64,000 nucleotides of DNA, from positions 32,427,331-32,491,330 of the forward strand of contig NC_091143.1 in assembly GCF_041381155.1 (NCBI RefSeq). The letters run 5' to 3'. The notes beneath the pieces were generated by a model, which was given only the letters and a program-made list of their open reading frames with translations, was not told where the DNA came from and made no database searches. Both the position numbers and the translations under genes were made by a program. This document shows positions 33,601-41,855 of the stretch, piece after piece. How positions within the stretch are numbered: the first letter of the stretch is position 1; every line of letters begins with the position of its first letter. The DNA is from Argopecten irradians. Lineage: Eukaryota > Mollusca > Bivalvia > Pectinida > Pectinidae.

Positions 33601-35327
33601 GATGATGCTTAAATCGTTCTGTCACGTGTAGTCACAATGTATGCATAGTTACACCTGAGGTTTCACACAACAGTTTCTTTAAATCATATGCGAAATGTTC
33701 TGTATATCGTATAGCCTTGTATATAGCTATGACCTTCGGGCAATTTAGGTCAGAAGTCGGTAGGTCTAATTACAAGTTGTCTCCCTTGGGTACTGGTCAG
33801 TGTGGTCTCTCACCCGAGGGGAGGGTGATCAGTGTAAGTGTCACTCTGGACAATGGTCAGTCAAAGTGAATATGATGGTCATCGTAAGTCACCGTCATTA
33901 AGAAGGTCCCGCAGTAGATAGCCAAGTTTTTTACAGCAGATCATAAAGTAGCGAAGTCTTCGTCAAACCGTAGAAGATAAACCCGCCGTTGGTCAGGTCT
34001 CTAGATCAACAAGCTACCGGAATTTAAAGATGGTTCATTTTCAGCAAATTAATTTCCATTCTTATATTTTGTTATAATTAACATTTGCGTTAATATCACC
34101 AAGACATGCAGTAAAAGTTAATAAAAGATACACATGCAAATTTAAAGCTCTGAATCATTTCAAAGTCATATTTTAAAATCAAAATGGTTATACCATTGTT
34201 TCTCGTTACTTTACAAAGCTAAACTATACAGGAGAGGAAAAAAATAAAAGATGGAGTATCTGTGTGTAAAAGGGAAACTTGAGCGCAAATACGCGGGAAT
34301 CGATCTTTTCTCCAAGTTAATATTCTAAGCTACTGATTTCTACTGTCGATATCATTAAATTATAAAGATAATGTGTATACCACTGATATCAATACATACA
34401 AGAAACTGCACTAAGACAGAATCTCACCCCTGAATTTGCAACAACACTATCAAAGCACATAATGTATTACATGTTTGTGAAATAATTTGTTATATATTTA
34501 CAAAACAAAATGAATTGTCTGGCCTACATATATTAACAGTTATGATAATTGAAGGAATGTTTTCCTCGTGTGCAATACGATGTGTGTAAGTTGTGTGTGT
34601 GTGTGTGTGTGTGAGTGTGTTTGGGAGGCTGCGGTATATATGTGTTGTATCTCCTTGTGGTACGATCGACAAATACACACGCAAACAGAAAACTGTAGAT
34701 CAAAGATGACTTTAAGAAAAAATACATAATGACCGACCTTACCTTCATACCATAACGAGCAAAAAAGAAACAGAAAACAGAAAAACTTACCTCTTCGTCC
34801 CGAAGTTCACCCAAGGTGGGTCTCTGTCGGACGTCGTCGCTCGGAAACACCGAGAATAGGTCCCGATAGTGATCGACATGTGGCAGGGCCTCGAACGTGT
34901 CCTGGTTCGAACTCATGACCGAGACCACGGACATTCGCTGGTGCTGCTGGACAAAGAACGCGTCCATGGAGGACTTCCGTCCGGCTGGTCCACCCCGGGG
35001 GTACGGGGTGAGGAAATGATGTTCCGTGGAGGATATTTTCCGCGCTGGAATGTAATGTCTGACCGGAGCACCTTCCGGACCAACCATGATGGAGACTTTC
35101 CGTACTCTCCCGGTATCTTCTGTGCCAGTTTGATCAGAACCATCCTCAGATATTCCCGTTAAACTTGGTTCTTTTGCCGAAATTTTTCGCTCTTTTACTT
35201 GTGAAACATTAAATCTATCCGGTTCTGTTTCCATCTTATCCTCTCCTTCATCTGCAGAGTCTATCTTAATTTCCGGAACACTCGTTTTCGGCGACTGTGT
35301 CTTATCCGCATCGTCTTTAGATGACAT
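9000..35327 (-). CDS. SLC12A2: Na-K-2Cl cotransporter (SLC12A1/2 type), 23 coding exons
   Basis: Electroneutral cation-chloride cotransporter of the plasma membrane, moving Na+, K+ and Cl- together for cell volume and chloride control. Coding exons in gene order: 34791-35327, 29753-29902, 27729-27891, 25916-26055, 25212-25325, 24493-24604, 24188-24315, 23047-23304, 22588-22695, 22351-22474, 21769-21870, 20019-20174, 18514-18613, 18047-18158, 17317-17451, 13443-13549, 13095-13228, 12330-12692, 11184-11298, 10490-10576, 10277-10388, 10055-10122, 9000-9135. All phases join, giving 1186 residues, close to vertebrate NKCC1 (about 1200). Family hallmarks include [47 protein letters not shown] and a C-terminal [12 protein letters not shown]. 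Tyr317 in [10 protein letters not shown] is at the place where, from memory, NKCC has a K+-binding Tyr and NCC has His, so K+ transport is likely. A1 versus A2 cannot be told apart here; invertebrate genes may predate that split. The donors of exons 3, 7, 8, 11 and 15 carry tandem arrays. Confidence 0.93.
9125..9450. repeat. Duplicated acceptor region of cotransporter exon 23
   Basis: About 9125-9200 and 9380-9450 share CAATGTCCTGG, CAATTTACATTTAATAT and AAATAAAG in the same order and spacing. The left copy includes the acceptor and first codons of exon 23; the right copy lies upstream in intron 22 and keeps a CCAG|GACATTG acceptor-like core. Confidence 0.6.
10755..11160. mobile_element. Dispersed two-part repeat ending in a GACGCC-rich tail
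   Basis: Two related halves of about 175 bases each carry AAGTCCCGTAACT(C/T)TTGCAA, an ATTGATATAAAGCAATA block and a CGGAAACC end. A tail of GACGCCGAC-type triplets and ATGATACCC follows. I recall this kind of repeat in several marine invertebrate genomes, but I cannot name the family. It lies inside the cotransporter intron between exons 19 and 20. Confidence 0.5.
11383..11445. repeat. T-run with a duplicated CTGAATTCTAATCAG
   Basis: A run of about 20 T is followed by two copies of a 23-base unit made of T8 and CTGAATTCTAATCAG. It is a simple intronic repeat. Confidence 0.6.
11746..11878. repeat. Short tandem repeat containing CCAAT
   Basis: Four imperfect units of about 33 bases (CACTATGACAACTGACCAAT) lie in the intron between exons 18 and 19. 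Confidence 0.7.
11994..12274. mobile_element. MITE family C, intact ends
   Basis: The two ends form an imperfect inverted repeat of about 55 bases. The left end reads CAGGGGTTTCGATCACTTAC and the right end reads GTAAGTGATCGGAACCCCTG on the same strand. The element is about 280 bases and has no coding capacity. A nested copy lies at 47030-47563, and its right-end sequence closely resembles the 48-bp minisatellite unit at 37366-41855. It sits just past the donor of cotransporter exon 18, in intron 18. Confidence 0.7.
13735..14275 (-). mobile_element. MITE family D, copy lacking one end
   Basis: The reverse complement matches 52720-53280 over most of its length. Shared blocks include GTATGGAGAGA, CAATCATGT, GATTCCTAG, GGGCACTGATAT and the terminal GAACTCC(G/T)CTGTATAA. 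The right-hand terminal repeat of the full copy is not found here, so the element is truncated or eroded at that end. It lies in the long cotransporter intron 15. Confidence 0.6.
14930..15050. mobile_element. Dispersed repeat fragment (AAAAGGCGACTAAA type)
   Basis: Two direct copies of a 27-base unit with GGTCCTGCATGTAGGGTATT are followed by GCTGCCCCTATTGCATAATCGTAAAAGGCGACTAAA. I recall the second half as a common bivalve dispersed repeat, but I cannot name the family or its ends. Confidence 0.4.
15580..16017 (+). other. Longest open frame of intron 15, not supported as a gene
   Basis: An open frame of 145 codons on the strand opposite the cotransporter. It shows no signal peptide, no domain I recognise and no conserved motif. 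A shorter frame also runs on the other strand. Between two MITE D fragments it could be chance or part of an unknown element. Confidence 0.15.
16225..16370. mobile_element. MITE family D terminal fragment
   Basis: The stretch with GTGTTTTTAAAAC, CTCTCGCTTCAGCGGTCGCA and CAGTGGAGTTCGCCTACTGT matches the right terminal region of the full copy at 52660-53280 (same orientation) and the reverse complement of 13735-13860. Only the end of the element is seen. Confidence 0.5.
17202..17340. repeat. 32-bp tandem array carrying the exon 15 donor
   Basis: About 4.5 copies of a 32-base unit. On the gene strand each unit has the last codons of exon 15 (GGCGCTCAGGTCTTAATGCAG) followed by the donor GTAAAT. 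The copy next to the exon body is taken as the real donor. Three or four copies are near identical, and the most distal has lost the GT. The 32-base period shifts the frame, so use of a distal donor would bring a stop. Confidence 0.85.
17456..17920. repeat. AC-rich tandem array upstream of the exon 15 acceptor
   Basis: Imperfect units of the type ACACATTAAAAACACACATAC repeat for about 460 bases. On the gene strand it is a T/G-rich tract running into the exon 15 acceptor, so exon 15 is bordered by arrays on both sides. Confidence 0.85.
19345..19445. mobile_element. SINE-like fragment (CGGCCTCCCGTGTG type)
   Basis: CTATTAACAGTTAGGGTCAT resembles the tail of the intact SINEs, and the following GTGTGCAAT-GTGTGTG and GAGGCTGTGATATGTTA match a stretch at 34555-34670. 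It is probably a second SINE family sharing the tail. Confidence 0.45.
20019..29902 (-). CDS. SLC12A2: Cotransporter exons 2-12: transmembrane transport domain
   Basis: These exons encode residues 180-697, the amino-acid-permease-type core with 12 expected helices. Exon 2 holds the pre-TM1 FGW motif and exon 3 completes TM1-TM2. Exon 4 holds [17 protein letters not shown] and Tyr317. Exon 5 ends in GMEWEAK. Exon 7 carries [16 protein letters not shown]. Exon 8 is a large extracellular loop with N-glycosylation sequons (NITNNVT, NTT) and a Cys pair (CDLFNTTC). Exon 9 is [20 protein letters not shown]. Exon 11 ends with [15 protein letters not shown], and exon 12 covers TM11-TM12 with INWWSAL. 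Exon 3 uses a weak donor (GAG|GTCAAG); a stronger GTAATA nine bases on would break the phase. Confidence 0.9.
20690..20904 (-). mobile_element. tRNA-derived SINE, intact
   Basis: On the minus strand the element begins GGGGCCGCGGTGGCCGAGTGG with an A box (TGGCCGAGTGG, 20884-20894) and has a B box (GGTTCGAATCC, 20825-20835), the Pol III promoter of a tRNA-like head. A conserved middle (GGTTTTTCTCCGGGTACTCC) and the tail TTAATAGGACGTAAAAATAA follow. A-rich flanks of about 15 bases look like target-site duplications. It is nearly identical to the copy at 47114-47328, so both are young. It lies in the cotransporter intron between exons 11 and 12. Confidence 0.85.
20940..21240. repeat. Degenerate ACACAAATAT-rich array
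   Basis: Imperfect units of about 22-28 bases (CACACAAATATATTTTT and similar) lie directly beside the SINE in the intron between exons 11 and 12. Confidence 0.7.
21556..21815. repeat. 69-bp in-frame tandem array carrying the exon 11 donor
   Basis: Four donors (CCAG|GTAAGT, or CAAG in the most distal) are spaced exactly 69 bases apart. On the gene strand each unit encodes [15 protein letters not shown], the last 15 residues of exon 11, before the donor, then a short intron-derived linker read as KYCLMVYL. Since 69 is divisible by three and no stop occurs, all donors are in one open frame. Exon 11 is annotated to the exon-proximal donor at 21769. Confidence 0.9.
21906..22257 (-). mobile_element. 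MITE family A, reverse copy
   Basis: The reverse complement matches the copy at 61956-62322 along its length, with both inverted ends present: TTAAAGATATTACATCGCTGAC on the left and GTTGGCGGTGGAACATCTTTAA on the right. It is non-coding and lies between cotransporter exons 10 and 11. Confidence 0.75.
22826..23056. repeat. 21-bp tandem array carrying the exon 8 donor
   Basis: About 11 units of 21 bases. On the gene strand each unit contains AATGGG|GTGAGTTGGTGT or a close variant, that is the last two codons of exon 8 and its donor. Six or so copies keep an intact GTGAGT. The real donor is the exon-proximal one at 23046-23047. Read-through meets a stop soon after the first donor. Confidence 0.85.
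23354..23480 (-). mobile_element. MITE family B
   Basis: A 127-base element with inverted ends of about 28 bases (CCCTTGTGGATAAGTAACAA and its counterpart TTAACCACAAGGG). The reverse complement matches 62607-62731. It carries several ACGTCA-type half sites. It lies just upstream of exon 8 in intron 7. Confidence 0.75.
23860..24231. repeat. 51/52-bp tandem array carrying the exon 7 donor
   Basis: Seven units. On the gene strand each includes codons for [14 protein letters not shown], the conserved end of exon 7, followed by the donor AAG|GTTAGT and about ten intronic bases. The unit lengths vary (50-52, one 68), so the frame shifts between copies. The copy joined to the exon body, ending at 24188, is the real exon end. 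Confidence 0.9.
24963..25099. repeat. 68-bp direct duplication in intron 5
   Basis: Two near-identical units beginning GAACTCAAAGCACTA and ending ATTACATTATACAAGTT lie head to tail between exons 5 and 6. The near identity marks it as recent. Confidence 0.85.
26385..26610 (+). mobile_element. MITE family A, truncated
   Basis: Begins with the full left end TTAAAGATGCTCCACCGCCG and follows the other copies to about the middle (GATAGTGCCACGGA), then the match is lost. It lies in the intron between exons 3 and 4. Confidence 0.75.
27440..27735. repeat. 29-bp tandem array carrying the exon 3 donor
   Basis: About ten units. On the gene strand each reads like GTCAAGGGAGGTAATATCAA, the same sequence that forms positions +1 to +20 past the exon 3 donor. 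Here mainly intronic bases and the GT are repeated rather than exon codons. Confidence 0.8.
27921..29345. repeat. 34-bp minisatellite upstream of the exon 3 acceptor
   Basis: About 41 imperfect units built on GGATGTACACAAAGCAATGA and ACAGGGCAAGG. The array begins some 30 bases from the exon 3 acceptor and fills most of intron 2. The 34-base period rotates through the three minus-strand frames, which creates long Cys-rich open frames (up to 496 codons) that are artefacts. Confidence 0.9.
30240..30530. promoter_or_regulatory. Cluster of CRE-like sites in cotransporter intron 1
   Basis: A palindromic TGACGTCA lies at 30260-30267. A second group at 30497-30525 reads TTACGTCATGACGTCGTT and then AACGACGTCACG, forming a small inverted repeat with a four-base loop. 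Such sites bind CREB/ATF factors in animals. A role as an enhancer is an inference. Confidence 0.3.
32329..32698 (+). mobile_element. MITE family A, full-length copy
   Basis: Both ends are present (GAAGATGCTCCACCGCCGAC and TGTCAGCGGTGAAGCATCTT), forming inverted repeats of about 22 bases around a non-coding body of 370 bases. It lies in cotransporter intron 1. Confidence 0.8.
34555..34680. mobile_element. SINE-like fragment with a GT microsatellite
   Basis: GTGTGCAATACGATGTGTG, a run of GT dinucleotides at about 34588-34620, then GGGAGGCTGCGGTATAT and GTATCTCCTTGTGGTA. The outer parts match the fragment at 19345-19445, so the microsatellite has grown inside a dispersed repeat. Confidence 0.45.
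34791..35327 (-). CDS. SLC12A2: Cotransporter exon 1: cytosolic regulatory N-terminus
   Basis: The exon encodes residues 1-179 and ends at GAG|GTAAGT, phase 0. Residues 38-41 are RFNV, fitting the RFxV docking motif for SPAK/OSR1 kinases. Residues 141-154 ([14 protein letters not shown]) align with the NKCC block NTMDAVPRIDHY, which holds an activating phospho-threonine; Thr144 is its likely counterpart. The rest is rich in Ser, Thr and charged residues and looks disordered. This supports control by WNK-SPAK/OSR1 phosphorylation, known for the family. The ATG at 35325-35327 is the first in frame. A 5' untranslated exon was not identified. Confidence 0.9.
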
Positions 35328-35597
35328 CCTAATTAAGCATTAAATTCCCTATTTTCTTGTATCGTAAAAAGCGTACACCTTTTCTTATGTTGTGGCTTGA
35401 CTCCGAATCTTGATAAATATGTATGTTACATTTTACTACATGTAATTATTCCCTCTGCTGGTCTACAGGTAAGGATGTAGAGACAGGCTCTCAGTGCGGA
35501 CACTATCCCTAACACATTGTATTTATGTCCATCCCCAACCCTTACTTGTCAGTACCGACACAATTCCCCGCCATCAATCATAACTGCGCGTGCTCTG

Positions 35598-35786
35598 TGA
35601 CGTCACGAGACAATTACAACAGACAATTTAATTAATGCTTCCACGCGTAAATACAGACATTGTTTATTCCACGAATAGCGGTATGCAAGTTTTGTGTAGC
35701 GATTCTTCATTAATTCATATGTAAATTACACTATATAATGTAAACAGGTGATTGCGAATTTCAAGTATGTACCGTCTCTGACGTCA
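35598..35786. promoter_or_regulatory. Two CRE palindromes upstream of the cotransporter
   Basis: TGACGTCA occurs at 35598-35605 and 35779-35786, about 270 and 450 bases upstream of the start codon. No TATA box or initiator could be assigned. A promoter in this interval is plausible but unproven. Confidence 0.3.
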
Positions 35787-35829
35787 CCTACAATCGGTAT
35801 GAAATCCCGTGCTTGGCGAGGTTAAGTAA

Positions 35830-37365
35830 AAACTCCTGGTAAGAATGAAACACAGCTACATACATGTACTGTCGAGCAATATTAATACGCGTGTATTTTA
35901 TACAGATAATGCAAAAAAGATAGTTTTGTTTATGCCGTACATCAATCTTCCAATGATGTTTACCTTTGAACATTCACACCTGCAGTGGGGCGATGTTACG
36001 TACGTTTCCGTAGGTGATGAACTCAGCTGGGACCAGTGTCTTATTGTTAAAATGATACACAGCACGAGCGGGTCACATAAGACTTGTGTAGAGTATATAT
36101 ATAAGAACGTATTTCCGCTGTTGAAGTCAGCGGAGTTAAAACATCGACGGTACAATGTATCCTGTTCATTGAGTAACAAATCCCTCTCTTCTCTAAATAA
36201 TACAGGTTAAAAATACATATTAACATTATTATCGCTATCGCCAATTCTATGTTGGGACAGTTGATAATCAATTAATTAAATTGATTAATTAGACGATAGT
36301 ATTAACCAAACAGACCTTGTGTATTACAATGTTTACAACTACCCATGTGTATTTCCACCAAGGATTTATAAGTGAGACGTCCTTGATTTCCACTAACTCC
36401 GAATTGATTTAACATTTCAGACACTTACGGGGTTAAACTAAAGTTTGATAAGGTGCTACAAGTATAAATCTTTGGTACCTGGAAATTTAAAATTCAATTT
36501 TCTATTCTTAATCGCGTAACGTCATTAGTTGTACCACTTATAAAATACTGAATTCATTTGGGTGAATGCTTCATTTATCCAACAAGTAATTTGCATTGAG
36601 GTTAGAGTGATAAAATAATAATCATTGGCCTTAAAAATATCCATCAAATTTCCCTGTGTTAAATCTTCTAACCACCGTCATTGATAAATCCATACACCAG
36701 AGGGGGAGAGAGGTAGGTTTTATTAATAAAAAAAATGGCCTAACTTCCGGAATCATTTTATGCAAGGCAGCATATATACATGTATGTACAGTGTACATGT
36801 GTGTATACTGGGTTCAATTTAGGATAAGTTACATACAGTGTTAAAATTAATCTTTCCACCTGGTGTCGATATCACAAGCAACCGAAACACACAAATACAG
36901 CGACCACAAGGTTCATTTATCACCATAGAAATCAAAATCCGACATGCATTATTTCCCCGAAACAAACAAGTGTGGCTTTGTATATTTTTTTTCAGGTTGA
37001 AACGGTAAAAGTGTTGTTGAACAGTTAATTGTCAAACATACACGTGTAATACATGTATAATGATAAATTAATCTGTAATATTATATATTAAAACCTACCG
37101 AGATATTGTGAATTGACAATAGTGATTTATGTCAAAGTAAAACTGAAGTCTCCGTCTTCGATAACAGATGGGCAGATAGTTTGGTCCTTTGATGTACATC
37201 ACAAGAATGGAATTACGTATACAGTGGTTGACTATGTGTTTCTTTGGAGTTAGATGTCGCTCTCCTTGTAATCTTCAAACGAAATTTCTGCATTGGTCAG
37301 TTATTTTCTCCCGAACTGACTCAATTTTTACAATGAAATAGTCCAGGGGTGGATATCTCGACAAT
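35830..37365. other. Upstream flank of the cotransporter, no gene seen
   Basis: Only short open frames with no recognisable family. From about 37120 the sequence resembles the right half of MITE family C (AAAGTAAAACTGAAG, then ACAATGAAATAGTCCAGGGG) and leads directly into the minisatellite. Confidence 0.45.
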
Positions 37366-40300
37366 GATAGTAACCCCTGGAATATCGAGGATAGTCTAGA
37401 GGTGGATTTAACGACAGTAATATTAACGGAGTATCGAGGATGGGGGTAGATCTAACGACAATGATAGTAATCCCTGGAGTTTCGAGGATGGGGGTAGATC
37501 TAACGACATTGATAGTAATCCCTGGGGTATCGAGGATGGTGGCAGATCTAACGACGGTGATAGTAATCCCTGGAGTTTCGAGGATGGGGATAGATCTAAC
37601 GACATTGATAGTAATCCCTGGGGTATCGAGGATGGTGGCAGATCTAACGACAGTGATAGTTATCCCTGGAGTATCGAGGATGGGGGTAGATCTAACGACA
37701 GTGATAGTAATCCCTGGAGTTTCGAGGATGGGGGTAGATCTAACGACATTGATAGTAATCCCTGGGGTATCGAGGATGGGGGCAGATCTAACGACGGTGA
37801 TAGTAATCCCTGGAGTTTCGAGGATAGGGGTAGATCTAACGACATTGATAGTAATCCCTGGGGTATCGAGGATGGGGGTAGATCTAACGACAGTGATAGT
37901 AATCCCTGGGGTATCGAGGATGGGGGTAGATCTAACGACAGTGATAGTATCCCTGGAGTATCGAGGATGGGGGTAGATCTAACGACAGTGATAGTAATCC
38001 CTGGAGTATCGAGGATGGGGTAGATCTAACGACAGTGATAGTTATCCCTGGAGTATCGAGGATGGGGGTAGATCTAACGACAGTGATAGTTATCCCTGGA
38101 GTATCGAGGATGGGGTAGATCTAACGACAGTGATAGTAATCCCTGGAGTATCGAGGATGGGGGTAGATCTAACGACAGTGATAGTTATCCCTGGAGTATC
38201 GAGGATGGGGGTAGATCTAACGACAGTGATAGTTATCCCTGGAGTATCGAGGATGGGGGTAGATCTAACGACAGTGATAGTAATCCCTGGAGTATCGAGG
38301 ATGGGGGTAGATCTAACGACAGTGATAGTTATCCCTGGAGTATCGAGGATGGGGGTAGATCTAACGACAGTGATAGTTATCCCTGAGGATGGGGGTAGAT
38401 CTAACGACAGTGATAGATCCCTGGAGGGGATGGGGTAGATCTAACGACAGTGATAGTAATCCCTGGAGTATCGAGGATGGGGGTAGATCTAACGACAGTG
38501 ATAGTAATCCCTGGAGTATCGAGGATGGGGGTAGATCTAACGACAGTGATAGTTATCCCTGGAGTATCGAGGATGGGGTAGATCTAACGACAGTGATAGT
38601 AATCCCTGGAGTATCGAGGATGGGGGTAGATCTAACGACAGTGATAGTAATCCCTGGAGTATCGAGGATGGGGGTAGATCTAACGACAGTGATAGTTATC
38701 CCTGGAGTATCGAGGATGGGGGTAGATCTAACGACAGTGATAGTTATCCCTGGAGTATCGAGGATGGGGGTAGATCTAACGACAGTGATAGTTATCCCTG
38801 GAGTATCGAGGATGGGGGTAGATCTAACGACAGTGATAGTTATCCCTGGAGTATCGAGGATGGGGGTAGATCTAACGACAGTGATAGTTATCCCTGGAGT
38901 ATCGAGGATGGGGGGTAGATCTAACGACAGTGATAGCTATCCCTGGAGTATCGAGGATGGGGGTAGATCTAACGACAGTGATAGTTATCCCTGGAGTATC
39001 GAGGATGGGGGTAGATCTAACGACAGTGATAGTTATCCCTGGAGTATCGAGGATGGGGGTAGATCTAACGACAGTGATAGTTATCCCTGGAGTATCGAGG
39101 ATGGGGGTAGATCTAACGACAGTGATAGTTATCCCTGGAGTATCGAGGATGGGGGTAGATCTAACGACAGTGATAGTTATCCCTGGAGTATCGAGGATGG
39201 GGGTAGATCTAACGACAGTGATAGTTAATCCCTGGAGTATCGAGGATGGGGGTAGATCTAACGACAGTGATAGTTATCCCTGGAGTATCGAGGATGGGGG
39301 TAGATCTAACGACAGTGATAGTAATCCCTGGAGTATCGAGGATGGGGGTAGATCTAACGACAGTGATAGTAATCCCTGGAGTATCGAGGATGGGGGTAGA
39401 TCTAACGACAGTGATAGTTATCCCTGGAGTATCGAGGATGGGGGTAGATCTAACGACAGTGATAGTTATCCCTGGAGTATCGAGGATGGGGGTAGATCTA
39501 ACGACAGTGATAGTTATCCCTGGAGTATCGAGGATGGGGGGGTAGATCTAACGACAGTGATAGTTATCCCTGGAGTATCGAGGATGGGGGTAGATCTAAC
39601 GACAGTGATAGTAATCCCTGGAGTATCGAGGATGGGGGTAGATCTAACGACAGTGATAGTTATCCCTGGAGTATCGAGGATGGGGTAGATCTAACGACAG
39701 TGATGAAATAGTTATCCCTGGGAGTATCGAGGATATGGGGGGTAGATCTAACGACAGTGATAGTAATCCCTGGAGTATCGAGGATTGGGGTAGATCTAAC
39801 GACAGTGATAGTTATCCCTGGGAGTATCGAGGATTGGGGTAGATCTAACGACAGTGATAGTAATCCCTGGAGTATCGAGGATGGGGGTAGATCTAACGAC
39901 AGTGATAGTAATCCCTGGAGTATCGAGGATTGGGGGTAGATCTAACGACAGTGATAGTTATCCCTGGAGTATCGAGGATGGGGGTAGATCTAACGACAGA
40001 TAGTGGATCGGGGGGGAGATCTAAGTATCCCTGGAGTATCGAGGATTGGGGTAGATCTAACGACAGTGATAGTTATCCCTGGAGTATCGAGGATTGGGGT
40101 AGATCTAACGACAGTGATAGTTATCCCTGGAGTATCGAGGATGGGGGTAGATCTAACGACATTGATAGTAATCCCTGGGGTATCGAGGATGGTGGCAGAT
40201 CTAACGACGGTGATAGTAATCCCTGGAGTTTCGAGGATGGGGGTAGATCTAACGACATTGATAGTAATCCCTGGGGTATCGAGGATGGTGGCAGATCTAA

Positions 40301-41855
40301 CGACGGTGATAGTTATCCCTGGAGTATCGAGGATGGGGGTAGATCTAACGACAGTGATAGTAATCCCTGGAGTATCGAGGATGGGGGTAGATCTAACGAC
40401 AGTGATAGTTATCCCTGGGGTATCGAGGATGGGGGTAGATCTAACGACAGTGATAGTTATCCCTGGAGTATCGAGGATGGGGGCAGATCTAACGACAGTG
40501 ATAGTTATCCCTGGAGTATCGAGGATGGGGTAGATCTAACGACAGTGATAGTATATCCCTGGAGTATCGAGGATGGGGGTAGATCTAACGACAGTGATAG
40601 TTATCCCTGGAGTATCGAGGATGGGGGCAGATCTAACGACAGTGATAGTTATCCCTGGAGTATCGAGGATGGGGTAGATCTAACGACAGTGATAGTTATC
40701 CCTGGAGTATCGAGGTATGAGGGGGGTAGATCTAACGACAGTGATAGTAATCCCTGGAGTATCGAGGATGGGGGCAGATCTAACGACAGTGATAGTTATC
40801 CCTGGAGTATCGAGGATGGGGGTAGATCTAACGACAGTGATAGTAATCCCTGGGTATCGAGGATGGGGGTAGATCTAACGACAGTGATAGTTATCCCTGG
40901 GTATCGAGGATGGGGGTAGATCTAACGACAGTGATAGTTATCCCTGGAGTATCGAGGATGGGGGTAGATCTAACGACAGTGATAGTTATCCCTGGAGTAT
41001 CGAGGATGGGGTAGATCTAACGACAGTGATAGTTATCCCTGGGGTATCGAGGATGGGGGTAGATCTAACGACAGTGATAGTTATCCCTGGGTATCGAGGA
41101 TTGGGGTAGATCTAACGACAGTGATAGCTATCCTGGGGTATCTAGGATGGGGGTAGATCTAACGACAGTGATAGTTATATCCCTGGAGTATCGAGGATGG
41201 GGGTAGATCTAACGACAGTGATAGTAATCCCTGGGGTATCGAGGTTGGGGTAGATCTAACGACAGTGATAGTAATCCCTGGGTATCGAGATGGGTAGATA
41301 ACGACAGTGATAGTATCCCTGGGTAGATCTAACGACAGTGATAGTATCCCTGGAGTATCGAGGATGGGGTAGATCTAACGACAGTGATAGTAATCCCTGG
41401 AGTATCGAGGATGGGGTAGATCTAACGACAGTGATAGTTATCCCTGGGGTATCGAGGATGGGGGTAGATCTAACGACAGTGATAGCTATCCCTGGAGTAT
41501 CGAGGATGGGGGTAGATCTAACGACAGTGATAGTTATCCCTGGGGTATCGAGGATGGGGGTAGATCTAACGACAGTGATAGTTATCCCTGGGGTATCGAG
41601 GATGGGGGTAGATCTAACGACAGTGATAGTTATCCCTGGAGTATCGAGGAGGATGGATCCCTGGGTACGGGATGGGGTAGATCTAACGACAGTGATAGTT
41701 ATCCTGGGGTATAACGAGGATGGGGGTAGATCTAACGACAGTGAAAGTTATCCCTGGGGTATCGAGGAAGGTAGATTAACGACAGTGATAGTTATAGAGT
41801 ATCTAATGCAAATAAGATCTAACGACTTTCGAGGATGGGGGTAGATCTAACGACA
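37366..41855. repeat. 48-bp minisatellite, about 93 copies
   Basis: Unit of 48 bases containing AGATCTAACGACAGTGATAG and CCCTGGAGTATCGAGGATGG. The unit resembles the right end of MITE family C, whose sequence GGTGGATATCTCGACAATGA and CCCCTGGAATATCGAGG directly precedes the array. Because 48 is divisible by three, open frames run through it in two readings (GVDLTTVIVIPGVSRM and GRSNDSDSYPWSIEDG) until indels switch frame. There is no sign of a start region, splice site or codon constraint, so I do not call it coding. Units are more irregular beyond about 41000. Confidence 0.95.

Noticed and set aside
37440-41844. Long plus-strand frames reading GVDLTTVIVIPGVSRM or GRSNDSDSYPWSIEDG
   Set aside because: They are products of the 48-bp minisatellite, whose length keeps frames open. 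No start context, signal, splice sites or codon-level constraint supports a protein.
37366-41855. A CRISPR-like array
   Set aside because: Units are contiguous with no unique spacers, and the DNA is clearly from an animal.
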